Of a stretch of 64,000 nucleotides of DNA, positions 26,933 to 36,204 are shown one piece after another; position 1 is the first letter of the stretch; each line of letters starts with the position of its first letter. The stretch lies in assembly GCF_007833215.1 (NCBI RefSeq), contig NZ_CP042239.1, positions 2,170,001 through 2,234,000 on the forward strand. The letters are read 5' to 3'. The notes beneath the pieces are model-generated. The model ran no database searches. It saw only the letters and a list, made by a program, of their open reading frames with translations, and was not told where the DNA came from. The position numbers and the translations under genes are program-made. The DNA comes from Sphingomonas suaedae. Lineage in GTDB: Bacteria; Pseudomonadota; Alphaproteobacteria; Sphingomonadales; Sphingomonadaceae.

Positions 26933-28771
26933 TTAGCGGGTTCGAACGTAACGCCCAGGGGCCGCGCCAAGTTCCGCATTTTCCGGCGGAATTCGGGCTT
27001 TTTTTGCAGGGATACGCGCGGCATCGATTTGCTCGATCCACGCGATCCAGTCGGGCCACCAGCTGCCTTTGACCTCTGTCGCGCCTGCAACAAAATCGTC
27101 AAGATTGGTGGCGCCGGCCTCGTTGATCCAATGCTGGTATTTCCCCAGCGACGGCGGGTTCACCACCCCCGCAATATGCCCCGATCCCGCAAGCACGAAA
27201 CGGGTCGGCCCGGAAAGATGCGCAGTGAGCTTCCAGACGCTGCGCGCCGGCGCGATATGGTCCTCGCGCCCCGCCTGGACATAGGCGGGAGTCTTCACCG
27301 TGCTTAGATCGATCGGGGTCCCGCCGATCGCCAGCGCGCCGGGCCGAACCAGCAGATTGTCGCGATACAGGTCGGACAGATAACTCGAATGCCATTTGGC
27401 GGGTAGGTTGGTGACGTCCGAATTCCAGTGGAGCAGGTCGAACGGCGTATAATCCTCGCCCAGCAGATAGTTGCTGGTGACATAGTTCCAGATCAGGTCG
27501 CGCCCGCGCAACAGGTTGAACGTCGCGGCCATATAGCGTCCGTCGAGAAAGCCGTCGGTGGTCAGCGACTGGATCGCGGCCAGCTGTTCGTCATCGACGA
27601 AGACGTTGAGGTCGCCCGCCTCGGTGAAATCGACCTGGGCGGTAAAGAAGGTCGCGCTCCTGACCTTTTCCGCCTCGCCGCGCGCGGCCAGCACCGCCAG
27701 CGTCGCGGCCAGCGTCGTCCCGGCGACACAATAGCCGATCGCGTGCACGCTCTCGACGCCCAGCAACTGGCGCACGGTATCGATGGCATCGATCTGCCCG
27801 CGCTCGACATAATCGTCCCAGACGACATCGGCCATGGTCGCGTCGGCCGACTTCCACGACACCACGAAGACCGTCAGCCCCTGCTCCACCGCCCAGCGGA
27901 TGAAGCTCTTCTCCGGGGTCAGGTCGAGAATGTAGAAGCGGTTGATCCAGGGCGGAAAAATCACCAGCGGCGTTTCGAACACCGTCTCGGTGGTCGGCGA
28001 ATATTGGATCAGCTCATAGAGCGGGGTGCGCTTCACCACCTGCCCGGGCGTCGTCGCGATGTTCTTGCCCAGCTCATACACGCCTTCCGCCGTCTGGGTC
28101 ATCTGGCCCTTGCTCAGATCGGCGAGCATATGCGCCAGCCCCTTGAGCAGATTCTCGCCCTTGGTCTCGATTGTGCGCTCCAGCACCAGCGGGTTGGTGG
28201 CGGGGAAGTTGCTGGGGCTCATCGCGTCGATGAAACCCTGGGTGGCGAAGCGCAATTGCTCCTTCTGCTTGGGCTGTAACCCCTCGATCTGATCGACGCC
28301 CTTGAGCAAATGATTCGACAAAGTGAGGTAACTCTGGCGGATAAAGTCGAATACCGGCTGCTCGCGCCATTGCGGTGCCTTGAACCGTTTGTCGCGCGCC
28401 TGTTCGGGCGTTTCCTCGAACTTCGGCGCCTTGGCGGGATCGAGGAAGCGCTGCCACAGCGTCATCGTATCGGCCCAGAACTCCGCGCCCGCACGCAACG
28501 CTGCGGCGGGATCGACTGGCGGTGCTGCGGGCATGGCCGACATCTGGCCGGCCAGGTCCAGCCCCTGCTCCATCATCATCTGCTGCGCGCGCCCGAACAG
28601 CCAGGTCCAGTGCTGGAGATCCTCCAGTCCCGGCTTCGCTTCGGCTTCGGGCTCTGGCTGCGGCGCTTGTGCCGCCTTGGGCTTTGCCGCGCGCTTTGCC
28701 CTGGGTTTCGCGGTGGTCGTGGTGTCAGGCTTCGTCTTTGCGGTCGTCGTCTTTTTCTTTGCCGTCGCCAC
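26933..28771 (-). CDS. phaC: class I polyhydroxyalkanoate synthase
   Basis: 612 residues. PhaC polymerises hydroxyacyl-CoA into PHA. The lipase-like box is GYCVAG with the catalytic Cys, with the partner Asp in AGREDHIAP and His in GSGHIAGVVNPP. The start is a GTG at 28771 behind GAGGAGAGG. The first 48 residues are an unusual Lys/Thr/Ala/Pro-rich basic tail, followed by an acidic PEPEAEAKPG hinge. It lies directly upstream of the phasin gene, same strand, with a promoter between them. Confidence 0.95.
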   Translation of the reverse strand: MATAKKKTTTAKTKPDTTTTAKPRAKRAAKPKAAQAPQPEPEAEAKPGLEDLQHWTWLFGRAQQMMMEQGLDLAGQMSAMPAAPPVDPAAALRAGAEFWADTMTLWQRFLDPAKAPKFEETPEQARDKRFKAPQWREQPVFDFIRQSYLTLSNHLLKGVDQIEGLQPKQKEQLRFATQGFIDAMSPSNFPATNPLVLERTIETKGENLLKGLAHMLADLSKGQMTQTAEGVYELGKNIATTPGQVVKRTPLYELIQYSPTTETVFETPLVIFPPWINRFYILDLTPEKSFIRWAVEQGLTVFVVSWKSADATMADVVWDDYVERGQIDAIDTVRQLLGVESVHAIGYCVAGTTLAATLAVLAARGEAEKVRSATFFTAQVDFTEAGDLNVFVDDEQLAAIQSLTTDGFLDGRYMAATFNLLRGRDLIWNYVTSNYLLGEDYTPFDLLHWNSDVTNLPAKWHSSYLSDLYRDNLLVRPGALAIGGTPIDLSTVKTPAYVQAGREDHIAPARSVWKLTAHLSGPTRFVLAGSGHIAGVVNPPSLGKYQHWINEAGATNLDDFVAGATEVKGSWWPDWIAWIEQIDAARIPAKKARIPPENAELGAAPGRYVRTR

Positions 28772-28860
28772 GCGCCTCTCCTCTGGCTTGCCGCCCCGCC
28801 CCCTGTATAACGAGGCATCGCGCGTTGCGCGACCACCCCGAGGAGCCGGAACCCCAGACG

Positions 28861-30066
28861 ATGTCCGAAGAATTCTACCGCATGAAGCGCCTGCCGCCCT
28901 ATGTCATCGCCGAAGTCAATGCGATGCGGGCAGCGGCACGCGCGGGCGGCGAGGACATTATCGATCTCGGCATGGGCAATCCCGACCTTCCCCCGCCCGA
29001 TCACGTCATCGAGAAATTATGCGAAGTGGCGCGCAAGCCCGACGCCCATGGCTATTCGCAGTCCAAGGGCATTCCGGGCCTGCGCCGGGCCCAGGCCAAT
29101 TATTATGGCCGCCGCTTCGGCGTCGATATCGACCCGGAAACCGAAGTCGTCGTGACGATGGGGTCGAAGGAGGGGCTGGCCAGCCTCGCCACCGCGATCA
29201 CCGCGCCGGGCGACGTGGTGCTCGCGCCCAATCCCAGCTATCCGATCCACACCTTCGGCTTCATCCTTGCAGGCGCGACGATCCGCGCGGTTCCGACCAC
29301 GCCGAACGAAGCCTATTTCGAAAGCCTCGAGCGCGCCATCGCCTTCACCGTGCCGCGTCCGAGCATCCTGGTCGTCAATTATCCGTCCAACCCGACGGCA
29401 GAGACGGTCGACCTCGCCTTCTACGAGCGGCTGGTGGCGTGGGCGAAGGAGAATCAGGTCTGGATCCTGTCCGACCTCGCTTATTCGGAACTCTATTTCG
29501 ACGGCAAACCGACCGTCTCGATCCTGCAGGTTCCGGGCGCAAAGGATGTCGCGATCGAGTTCACTTCCCTGTCCAAGACCTATTCGATGGCGGGCTGGCG
29601 GATGGGCTTTGCGGTCGGCAACAAGCGGCTGATCGCGGCAATGACGCGGGTCAAATCCTATCTCGACTATGGCGCCTTCACGCCGATCCAGGCGGCTGCC
29701 TGCGCGGCGCTAAACGGCCCACAGGACATTGTCGATCGCAACCGCGAACTTTACCACAAGCGCCGCGACGTGCTGGTCGAAAGCTTCGGCCGGGCGGGCT
29801 GGGACATTCCCCCGCCGCCCGCATCGATGTTCGCCTGGGCGCCGCTGCCGCCAGCGCTGGCGCATCTCGGCAGCCTCGAATTCTCGAAGCAATTGCTGAC
29901 CCATGCCAAGGTCGCGGTCGCACCCGGCGTCGGCTATGGCGAGAATGGCGAAGGCTTTGTCCGCATCGCGATGGTCGAGAACGAGCAGCGGCTGCGTCAG
30001 GCGGCGCGCAACGTAAAGCGCTATCTCCAGTCCATGGGGGTCAACACGGGCGCCAAATCGGCGTGA
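28861..30066 (+). CDS. alaC: class I aminotransferase, AlaC-like (alanine/diaminopimelate group)
   Basis: 401 residues. PLP-dependent fold-type I enzyme. GMGNPDLPPPDHVIEKL, GYSQSKGIPGLRRA and the PLP lysine in SLSKTYSMAGWRMGF match glutamate-pyruvate aminotransferase AlaC, which makes alanine from pyruvate; sphingomonad homologues are usually annotated this way. A specialised LL-diaminopimelate aminotransferase is a less likely alternative. It is divergent from phaC across 89 bases and overlaps the thioesterase gene by 4 bases (GTGA). Confidence 0.88.
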   Translation: MSEEFYRMKRLPPYVIAEVNAMRAAARAGGEDIIDLGMGNPDLPPPDHVIEKLCEVARKPDAHGYSQSKGIPGLRRAQANYYGRRFGVDIDPETEVVVTMGSKEGLASLATAITAPGDVVLAPNPSYPIHTFGFILAGATIRAVPTTPNEAYFESLERAIAFTVPRPSILVVNYPSNPTAETVDLAFYERLVAWAKENQVWILSDLAYSELYFDGKPTVSILQVPGAKDVAIEFTSLSKTYSMAGWRMGFAVGNKRLIAAMTRVKSYLDYGAFTPIQAAACAALNGPQDIVDRNRELYHKRRDVLVESFGRAGWDIPPPPASMFAWAPLPPALAHLGSLEFSKQLLTHAKVAVAPGVGYGENGEGFVRIAMVENEQRLRQAARNVKRYLQSMGVNTGAKSA

Positions 30067-30488
30067 CCGCAACCGATCGGGAGGGTTTCGCGTTCAGCCA
30101 CCGTTTGCGCGTCCGCTATGCCGAGATCGACGGGCAAAAAGTCGTCTTCAATTCGCGCTATCTCGAATATGCGGATGTAGCGCTGAGCGAATATTGGCGC
30201 TGGCTGAGGCTTTCGGACCTGACCGAATGGCGCGACATGGAGTTCCATGTCGCGCGCGCCACTGTCGAGTACAAGGCGCCGTTCCGCTATGACGAGGAGT
30301 TCGACGCCTTTGTCCGCACCGATCGGATCGGCCGGTCGAGCATCACCAGCCATATCGAGCTGGTCCATGCGGAAACCGGCGCGCTGCACACGATGATCGA
30401 GCTGGTCCATGTCAATGTCGATCTGGACGCGGGCCGATCCGCCCCCGTGCCCGACGCGGTGCGCGCGCGGATGCTGGGCGAAGGGTGA
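30063..30488 (+). CDS. acyl-CoA thioesterase, 4HBT hot-dog fold
   Basis: 141 residues. RVRYAEIDGQKVVFNSRYLEYADVALSEYW is the N-terminal hot-dog segment with the catalytic Asp; VEYKAPFRYDEEFDAFVRTDRIG follows. YbgC/4-hydroxybenzoyl-CoA thioesterase-like enzymes hydrolyse acyl-CoA esters. The usual GxVxN after the Asp is replaced by QKVVFN. The GTG start overlaps the aminotransferase stop. Substrate unknown. Confidence 0.82.
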   Translation: MTATDREGFAFSHRLRVRYAEIDGQKVVFNSRYLEYADVALSEYWRWLRLSDLTEWRDMEFHVARATVEYKAPFRYDEEFDAFVRTDRIGRSSITSHIELVHAETGALHTMIELVHVNVDLDAGRSAPVPDAVRARMLGEG

Positions 30489-30558
30489 AGCGCCGAATTT
30501 CGTTGCACCGAAGGTCCGGGGAAACGCGCTATTAACCCTCGGCCGATACCAATGGACC

Positions 30559-32349
30559 ATGCGCTACGGGCCAAGTGACAGAACCGGGCTGGCGATCGTC
30601 GCCGGGGTTGCGCTGACCTATTTCCTGCTGGCGGTCGCCGCAATCGGCCTGACGCGGCTGAACCAGAATGTCGCGTTGCTATGGCTCGCAAACGGCCCCC
30701 TCATCGCGGCGCTGCTCACCCGCCCCGCCCCTGAACGTCCGCTGCACCTTGCCGCCTGCTTCGCCGCCTCGATCGCGGCATCGGGCGCGGCATCGCCCTA
30801 CACGACCCTGGCGCCCCTGTTCGCCGTCGCCAATATCGGCGAAGCGCTGCTCGCCTGGATGCTGCTGCGGCGGTTTGGCGGCGACGCGCGGGCGTTCCTG
30901 ACCCTGCCCTCCCTCGCCGGCTTCGTCGCCGCGGCGGGCGTCGTCGCACCGCTCCTCACGGGTCCGCTGCCCGCCGCGATGATGGCGCTGTATCAGGGAT
31001 CGGACCCCTGGGCGGTGTGGATGAACTGGGGCATCGGCCACGGCCTTGGCACCGTGATCACCACGCCGATCGCGCTGCTGGTGCTTGGCGGAACCATCTA
31101 TCGCGATCGCAGGGCACAGCCCGGCGCCGCGGGGCGGTTTGCGGCAATCGCCCTGCTGATGGTGGCGGTGACGGTAATTTGCTTCGCGCAAAGTCGGCTG
31201 CCGCTATTGTTCGTCCCGATCCTCCCGTTGATCGCGGCGACGATGGCGTATCGCGTCGCGGGCGCGGCGCTGGGAATGTTCGCGATCGCCGTGATCGGCG
31301 CGGTGTTCACCATGGCCGGTCACGGCCCGATCGAGTTGATCGAGGCGAGCCACGCCGTTCGCCTCCAATTCTTCCAATTCTATCTCGCCGTGCTGTTCCT
31401 GATCGCGGTGCCGTTCGCGACGATGATCGCGCAAAATCACCGGCTGGCCCAGGCGGTGGCGGCAAGCGAAGCGCGCTATCGCCTGATCGCCGAACACGCG
31501 TCGGACGCAGTTGTGACCGTCGATCGTGAGGGCCGGGTGCTGTACGCCTCGCCATCGGTGCGCGAACTGGGAGGCTACCCGCCGGAAAGACTGATCGGCG
31601 CGACGTCATTCGACATGATCTTCGAGGGCGACAGAAGCCGGGTGCGCGAGGCCCATCGTCAGGTCATCGACCGGCCCGACTTGATCCATCGCTTCGAATA
31701 TCGCGGCATGACCGCGACCGGCGGCATTCGCTGGTTCGAATCGACCGCACGCGCGGTGCGTGACGACGATGGCGAGGTCGCGACGATCGTCACCATCGTC
31801 CGCGAGGTCAGCCAGCGCAAGGCGCGCGAGGCCGATCTTCAGCGCCAGGCGAATACCGATCCCATGACCGGCGTGCTCAACCGCCGCGCGTTCCAGGACC
31901 GGATCGACGCGCACCGGCACCGCACGCCCGACCGCCCCGGCGCGCTCGCCTTGTTCGATCTCGACAATTTCAAGCAGGTCAATGACGGCTATGGCCATGA
32001 TGCAGGCGACGCCGCGCTGCTGGTATTTGCCGATGTGTTGCGCGCGAGCCTGCGGGTCGAGGATGTGATCGGCAGGCTGGGCGGCGAGGAATTCGCGGTA
32101 TTGCTCCCCGGCCTAACCCCCGCCGCCGCGCTGGCCGCGTGCGAGCGCGTGCGCAATTCGCTTCAGGATACGCGCATCCAGTCGGTCGGATCGGGCTTTT
32201 CAATCACCGTGAGCGCTGGCGTCGCGCCGATCCGGTCGGACCTGTCGTCGGACGAAGTATTCCGGATGGCCGATGCAGCGCTGTACCGCGCCAAGTCGCG
32301 CGGGCGGAACCGCAGCGAGCTTGCCGATATCGACTCGCTCGCCGCCTGA
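30559..32349 (+). CDS. membrane diguanylate cyclase with MASE1, PAS and GGDEF domains
   Basis: 596 residues. About eight N-terminal helices form a MASE1 sensory domain (1-295); a PAS domain follows (about 305-425; EARYRLIAEHASDAVVTVDREGRVLYAS); then a GGDEF domain (about 430-590) with GGEEF at the active site and an inhibitory RxxD site (RVED) exactly five residues before it. It should make cyclic di-GMP and be product inhibited. No phosphodiesterase (EAL) domain is present. The ATG at 30559 is followed at once by the first membrane helix. Confidence 0.92.
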   Translation: MRYGPSDRTGLAIVAGVALTYFLLAVAAIGLTRLNQNVALLWLANGPLIAALLTRPAPERPLHLAACFAASIAASGAASPYTTLAPLFAVANIGEALLAWMLLRRFGGDARAFLTLPSLAGFVAAAGVVAPLLTGPLPAAMMALYQGSDPWAVWMNWGIGHGLGTVITTPIALLVLGGTIYRDRRAQPGAAGRFAAIALLMVAVTVICFAQSRLPLLFVPILPLIAATMAYRVAGAALGMFAIAVIGAVFTMAGHGPIELIEASHAVRLQFFQFYLAVLFLIAVPFATMIAQNHRLAQAVAASEARYRLIAEHASDAVVTVDREGRVLYASPSVRELGGYPPERLIGATSFDMIFEGDRSRVREAHRQVIDRPDLIHRFEYRGMTATGGIRWFESTARAVRDDDGEVATIVTIVREVSQRKAREADLQRQANTDPMTGVLNRRAFQDRIDAHRHRTPDRPGALALFDLDNFKQVNDGYGHDAGDAALLVFADVLRASLRVEDVIGRLGGEEFAVLLPGLTPAAALAACERVRNSLQDTRIQSVGSGFSITVSAGVAPIRSDLSSDEVFRMADAALYRAKSRGRNRSELADIDSLAA

Positions 32350-32844
32350 TCACTCGGCTGCGGCGGCCGATTCCTCGCCGACAACATCCTCGGGCAACGA
32401 CCAGAGCAGGTCATGCTTGCCCAGCGGGCGCCCGTCATGGCTCATCACCTGAACCGGCGCGATCCGCCGATGGTCGCGCGCATCGACCAGCACCGGGGTA
32501 GCGGGCATTCCCGTCTCCCACCGTTCCCCCCATTGGCGCAGCGCGACCATGGTCGGGAGCAGCGCAAACCCCTTTTCGGTCAGCCGATATTCGACCTTGC
32601 GCCGGTCGTCATCGCAGGTCTGGCGCGCCAATATGCCATGATCGACCAGCCGGGCGAGCCGGTTCGCCAGGATGTTGCGCGCGATGCCGAGTTCCGACTG
32701 GAACTCCTCGAAATGATAGAGGCCGTTGAACGAAGCGCGGAGGATCAGGAAAGACCAGCGTTCCCCCATCGCCTCCAGCGCAGCAGGAAGGCTGCAATTA
32801 TTGGCGAGCTGGCGAAGCGGCTCTCGCAGTCCGTTGTGACCCAT
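32350..32844 (-). CDS. HxlR-family transcriptional regulator
   Basis: 164 residues. Winged helix-turn-helix of the HxlR type: NCSLPAALEAMGERWSFLILRASFNGLYHFEEFQSELGIARNILANRLARLVDHGILAR. The Cys near the N-terminus is at the position that senses oxidants or aldehydes in several HxlR proteins. A C-terminal extension of about 60 residues (VDARDHRRIAPVQVMS) is common in this group. ATG 32844 chosen; the longer reading overlaps the opposite gene. Divergent from a small secreted protein gene. Confidence 0.88.
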   Translation of the reverse strand: MGHNGLREPLRQLANNCSLPAALEAMGERWSFLILRASFNGLYHFEEFQSELGIARNILANRLARLVDHGILARQTCDDDRRKVEYRLTEKGFALLPTMVALRQWGERWETGMPATPVLVDARDHRRIAPVQVMSHDGRPLGKHDLLWSLPEDVVGEESAAAAE

Positions 32845-32899
32845 AACCGGCAAATCTACCTCATTTTGACGTTCGCACAATGCGTTATGATCTTGCGCC

Positions 32900-32966
32900 G
32901 CAACAAACGTTTTTACTTGCAACCTATTGGCTAGGGATTTAGGTGGTGATTCGCAACCTTTGTTGC
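32900..32966. promoter_or_regulatory. inverted GCAACAAA motifs in the HxlR divergent promoter
   Basis: GCAACAAA (32900-32907) and its complement TTTGTTGC (32959-32966) face each other about 52 bases apart. The right motif is part of a tighter inverted repeat, CGCAAC-CTTT-GTTGCG (32952-32967). They lie between the HxlR start and the small secreted protein start, where an autoregulating HxlR protein would bind. Evidence is symmetry and location only. Confidence 0.3.
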
Positions 32967-32989
32967 GCCGCACCCCAGGGAGAGTATCG

Positions 32990-33295
32990 ATGATCCGCCT
33001 CGCTCCGCTCGCCGCTGCCGCTTTCTGCATCGCGACGGCCGCCACCCCCGCCCTCGTCCAGTCAGCCCATTATTCCGCTACCCCGGCGGATGCTCCGAAA
33101 AAGGCCAGCTTCATCACCCAGACGACGGTGTGGAAGTGCAAGGACGGGACCTGCGTCGCGCCCAAGTCGCCGATGAACGACAAGGTGATGTGCCAGCGCG
33201 TTGTGCAGCGCGTCGGCGCGCTCACCGCATTCAGCGCGGGCGACACCGCATTCGATGCCGAGGCGCTTGCCGCCTGCAACGAACGGGCGAAGTAA
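32990..33295 (+). CDS. CC_3452-type small secreted protein
   Basis: 101 residues with a signal peptide (about 1-25). The mature part has WKCKDGTCVAPKSP and CQRVV, then an Ala-rich helix ending with another Cys. This is the layout of the CC_3452 family of Caulobacter and sphingomonads, whose function is unknown. The start at 32990 is preceded by GGGAGAG. It is divergent from the HxlR regulator, which may control it. Confidence 0.75.
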   Translation: MIRLAPLAAAAFCIATAATPALVQSAHYSATPADAPKKASFITQTTVWKCKDGTCVAPKSPMNDKVMCQRVVQRVGALTAFSAGDTAFDAEALAACNERAK

Positions 33296-33414
33296 CGCGC
33301 AACGCGCAGGTGAGTTACCTTGACGCAACAGTCATGCGGGCATCGGCGTCGCCGGTGCCCGCACGCGTTTGAATTCTGTTGCAAAGCAGCACCGGCCACC
33401 CCCATCTTGGAAGG

Positions 33415-35502
33415 GTGCTGCGTCAATATGAACTAGTCGACCGGGTCCTGTCCTACGACCCAGAAGCCGATGAGGCCCTGCTCAACCGCGCCTATGTGTT
33501 CTCCATGCACGCGCATGGCAGCCAGAAGCGCGCGAGCGGCGATCCCTATTTCAGTCATCCGATCGAGGTGGCCGGCATCCTGACCGATCTGCATCTCGAC
33601 GACGAGACGATCGCCACTGCGATCCTGCACGACACGATCGAGGATACCGTCGCCACCCCCGACGAAATCCTCGCCAAGTTTGGTCCCAGCGTCGCACGGC
33701 TGGTCGATGGCGTGACCAAGCTCAGCAAGATCGAGGCGCAGACCGAGAGCGAGCGCGCGGCGGAAAATCTGCGCAAATTCCTGCTCGCCATGTCCGACGA
33801 TATCCGCGTGCTGCTGGTCAAGCTCGCCGACCGGCTGCACAATATGCGCACGCTCCATCACATCGCGAACCCGGAAAAGCGCCGCCGGATCGCGCGCGAG
33901 ACGATGGACATCTATGCCCCGCTCGCCGAGCGGATCGGCATGTACGAGTTCATGAAGGAGATGCAGACGCTCGCCTTCCAGCAGCTCGAACCAGAAGCCT
34001 ATGAATCGATCACCAGGCGGCTCGAAGCGCTCAAGGTCGAGGGCGAGGACCGCATCGCCAAGATCGGATCCGGCCTCAAGCTGCTGCTGTCGCGCGGCGG
34101 GGTCGAGGTCGATGTCTCGGGACGCGAGAAACACCCCTATTCGATCTGGAAGAAGATGTCGGAACGGCATGTCAGCTTCGAACAGCTCTCGGACATCATG
34201 GCGTTCCGCGCCACCGTCGGCACCGAAGAGGAATGTTATCGTGCGCTCGGCATCATCCACCGCCGCTGGCCGATGGTGCCGGGGCGGTTCAAGGATTATA
34301 TCTCGACGCCCAAGCGCAACGGCTATCGCTCGCTCCACACCAGCATCATCCATGCCGGCGACACCCGCGTCGAAATCCAGATCCGAACGCGCGAGATGCA
34401 CGCCCAGGCCGAACACGGCCTCGCGGCGCACTGGGCATACAAGCAGGACGCGGTGCGCCCCGACACGCAGGTCAGCTGGATCCGCGATCTGGTCGACATC
34501 CTCGAACAGGCCGAAAGCCCCGAGGAACTGCTCGAGCACACCAAGATGGCGATGTACCAGGATCGCATCTTCGCCTTCACGCCCAAGGGCGAGCTGATCC
34601 AGCTGCCCAAGGGAGCGACCCCGATCGACTTCGCCTATGCCGTCCACACCGATCTGGGCGACCAGGCGGTGGGTGCCAAGATCAACGGCCGCGTCGTCCC
34701 ATTGCGTACCGAGATCGCCCAGGGCGATCAGGTCGCGATCCTTCGCTCCAAGGCGCAGCGGCCGCAGGAAAACTGGCTGAACTTCGCGATCACGGGCAAG
34801 GCGCGCGCCGCCATCCGCCGTCATCTGCGCCACAAGGAGCGCGACGAGACCATCGCACTTGGCCGCAACCTCTATGAGGAGATCGTTGCCCGCCTCCCGG
34901 TGCCGATCGGCGAGGAGGCGCTCGGCGCCGCGCTCACCCGGCTCAAGCTCGACGATGCTGACGCGCTGATGGAGGCGATCGCGCGCCAGAAGCTGACCGA
35001 CGCGCAGGTGATGGAAGCGCTGATGCCGGGTTCGACGCAGGATGAGGCGAATATCCAGCCGGTCCAGCGCGCCCCGATCTCGATCAAGGGACTGACCCCG
35101 GGCGTTGCCTTCACGCTGGCAAGCTGCTGCCGCCCCGTGCCCGGCGACCGCATCGTCGGCGTGCGGAAACCCGGCGCACCGATCGAAATCCACCAGATCA
35201 GCTGCCCCAAGCTGGACGCGGTCGAGGATCAGGACTGGATCGATATCGGCTGGGGCGACCGCGCCGAGGGCGGCACCGCGCGGATCGCCGTGACGCTGAA
35301 GAACGAACCCGGCGCGCTGGGCGCGATCGCGACGATCATCGGCCAGCACAAGGCGAACATCCTCAACATCCGCTTCGACACGCGCGATACGACCTTCCAC
35401 ACCAATCTGATCGATCTGGAAGTGCGCGACGCGGCGCATCTCATGAAGCTGATGGCCGGCCTGCGCGCGGCGGATGCGGTGAGTTCGGTCGAGCGGGTTT
35501 AG
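33415..35502 (+). CDS. bifunctional (p)ppGpp synthetase/hydrolase Rsh
   Basis: About 695 residues. The hydrolase HD domain comes first (ILHDTIEDT), then the synthetase with RFKD, the signature of bifunctional Rel/SpoT rather than RelA-only enzymes, and RNGYRSLHTS / EIQIRTREMHAQAEHG. TGS and C-terminal ACT domains follow. It is the stringent-response alarmone enzyme. The usual N-terminus is LRQYELVxRV, pointing to a GTG at 33415; an upstream TTG at 33379 is possible. Neither has a convincing SD spacing. Confidence 0.94.
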   Translation: MLRQYELVDRVLSYDPEADEALLNRAYVFSMHAHGSQKRASGDPYFSHPIEVAGILTDLHLDDETIATAILHDTIEDTVATPDEILAKFGPSVARLVDGVTKLSKIEAQTESERAAENLRKFLLAMSDDIRVLLVKLADRLHNMRTLHHIANPEKRRRIARETMDIYAPLAERIGMYEFMKEMQTLAFQQLEPEAYESITRRLEALKVEGEDRIAKIGSGLKLLLSRGGVEVDVSGREKHPYSIWKKMSERHVSFEQLSDIMAFRATVGTEEECYRALGIIHRRWPMVPGRFKDYISTPKRNGYRSLHTSIIHAGDTRVEIQIRTREMHAQAEHGLAAHWAYKQDAVRPDTQVSWIRDLVDILEQAESPEELLEHTKMAMYQDRIFAFTPKGELIQLPKGATPIDFAYAVHTDLGDQAVGAKINGRVVPLRTEIAQGDQVAILRSKAQRPQENWLNFAITGKARAAIRRHLRHKERDETIALGRNLYEEIVARLPVPIGEEALGAALTRLKLDDADALMEAIARQKLTDAQVMEALMPGSTQDEANIQPVQRAPISIKGLTPGVAFTLASCCRPVPGDRIVGVRKPGAPIEIHQISCPKLDAVEDQDWIDIGWGDRAEGGTARIAVTLKNEPGALGAIATIIGQHKANILNIRFDTRDTTFHTNLIDLEVRDAAHLMKLMAGLRAADAVSSVERV

Positions 35503-35611
35503 GGGGGCGCGTCCGGCGGGGACCGGGAAGGTTGGCTGTTGGCTGGGAATCTGGATCGCAGCTTTCGGCGAGCGTCTTGCAAAAGCAGCCGTTCGCTTAG
35601 AACCTTCTGGC

Positions 35612-35926
35612 ATGCGACACTTAATGCTTATGGGCTTGCCGCTGTGGTTTGCCGCTTGCTCGTCAGGTTCGGACAAAGGCCAACAAACAGTCGCAGCCCG
35701 CGATGTCTCGGAAGCGAGGGAGCCAATCGCAATCAGGTCGGCTCAACAGGCGTGCAAGCACTTGCGGAAGTCGGCGAAAGAACACGAGGATTTCGACGTT
35801 GGCATCTCGAACTACGAAGCGTGTCTCGGTGAAAGGGCGAACCTGACTCGCCCGGCAAACCGCCGGCTTTGTGATCTTGCCAAGAGCGCGATGTCGGTTT
35901 CCGGGGTCTGCATTTTAGCAGAGTAA
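35612..35926 (+). CDS. small putative lipoprotein, unknown
   Basis: 104 residues. The N-terminus (MRHLMLMGLPLWFAACSSGS) looks like a lipoprotein signal with Cys at 16, although the position three before it is Phe. Four more cysteines are spread through the rest (KHLRK, YEACLGE, RRLCDLA, GVCILAE). GC is visibly lower than in flanking genes and codon use is less biased, suggesting acquisition or relaxed selection. No family recognised. It may be a real small envelope protein or a decaying gene. Confidence 0.5.
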   Translation: MRHLMLMGLPLWFAACSSGSDKGQQTVAARDVSEAREPIAIRSAQQACKHLRKSAKEHEDFDVGISNYEACLGERANLTRPANRRLCDLAKSAMSVSGVCILAE

Positions 35927-36126
35927 GGTCCGTTAAGGGGTTCGGAAGCTGCCTTTGCGGGCACCTGCCGCGTCGGCGATCCCGCTCCAGCCACCAGGGT
36001 CGCCGAGGTCAGGCCCCGGGAATGGTACCAGCCTAGCGCGGGATAACTTCAACTAGATCGGATTTAGCTGATGTCATCCGAGTCTAATGCAACGCTCCCC
36101 ACCCCTCGCGCACTGCCCCGCAGCAC

Positions 36127-36163
36127 AAAAACGCCCGCCCCGGGGGCTGAGACCGGGGCGGGC
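36127..36163 (-). terminator. intrinsic terminator of the TonB receptor/DUF6607 operon
   Basis: Read on the minus strand, GCCCGCCCCGG pairs perfectly with CCGGGGCGGGC around a 9-base loop (36133-36163) and is followed by GTTTTTG. It lies about 40 bases after the DUF6607 stop. Confidence 0.85.
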
Positions 36164-36204
36164 AGGAACCGGCACGACACGATGCGCGGGCCGGAGGGTC
36201 TGGG

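Noticed and set aside
33433..35676. A 747-residue open frame opposite rsh
   Set aside because: Antisense to a bifunctional Rsh with all catalytic motifs; composition is typical of an antisense frame.
35927..36204. Possible RNA gene in the longest gap of the window
   Set aside because: I found no tRNA cloverleaf, no conserved RNA motif and no second hairpin apart from the terminator at 36127-36163; the rest is AT-richer but featureless.
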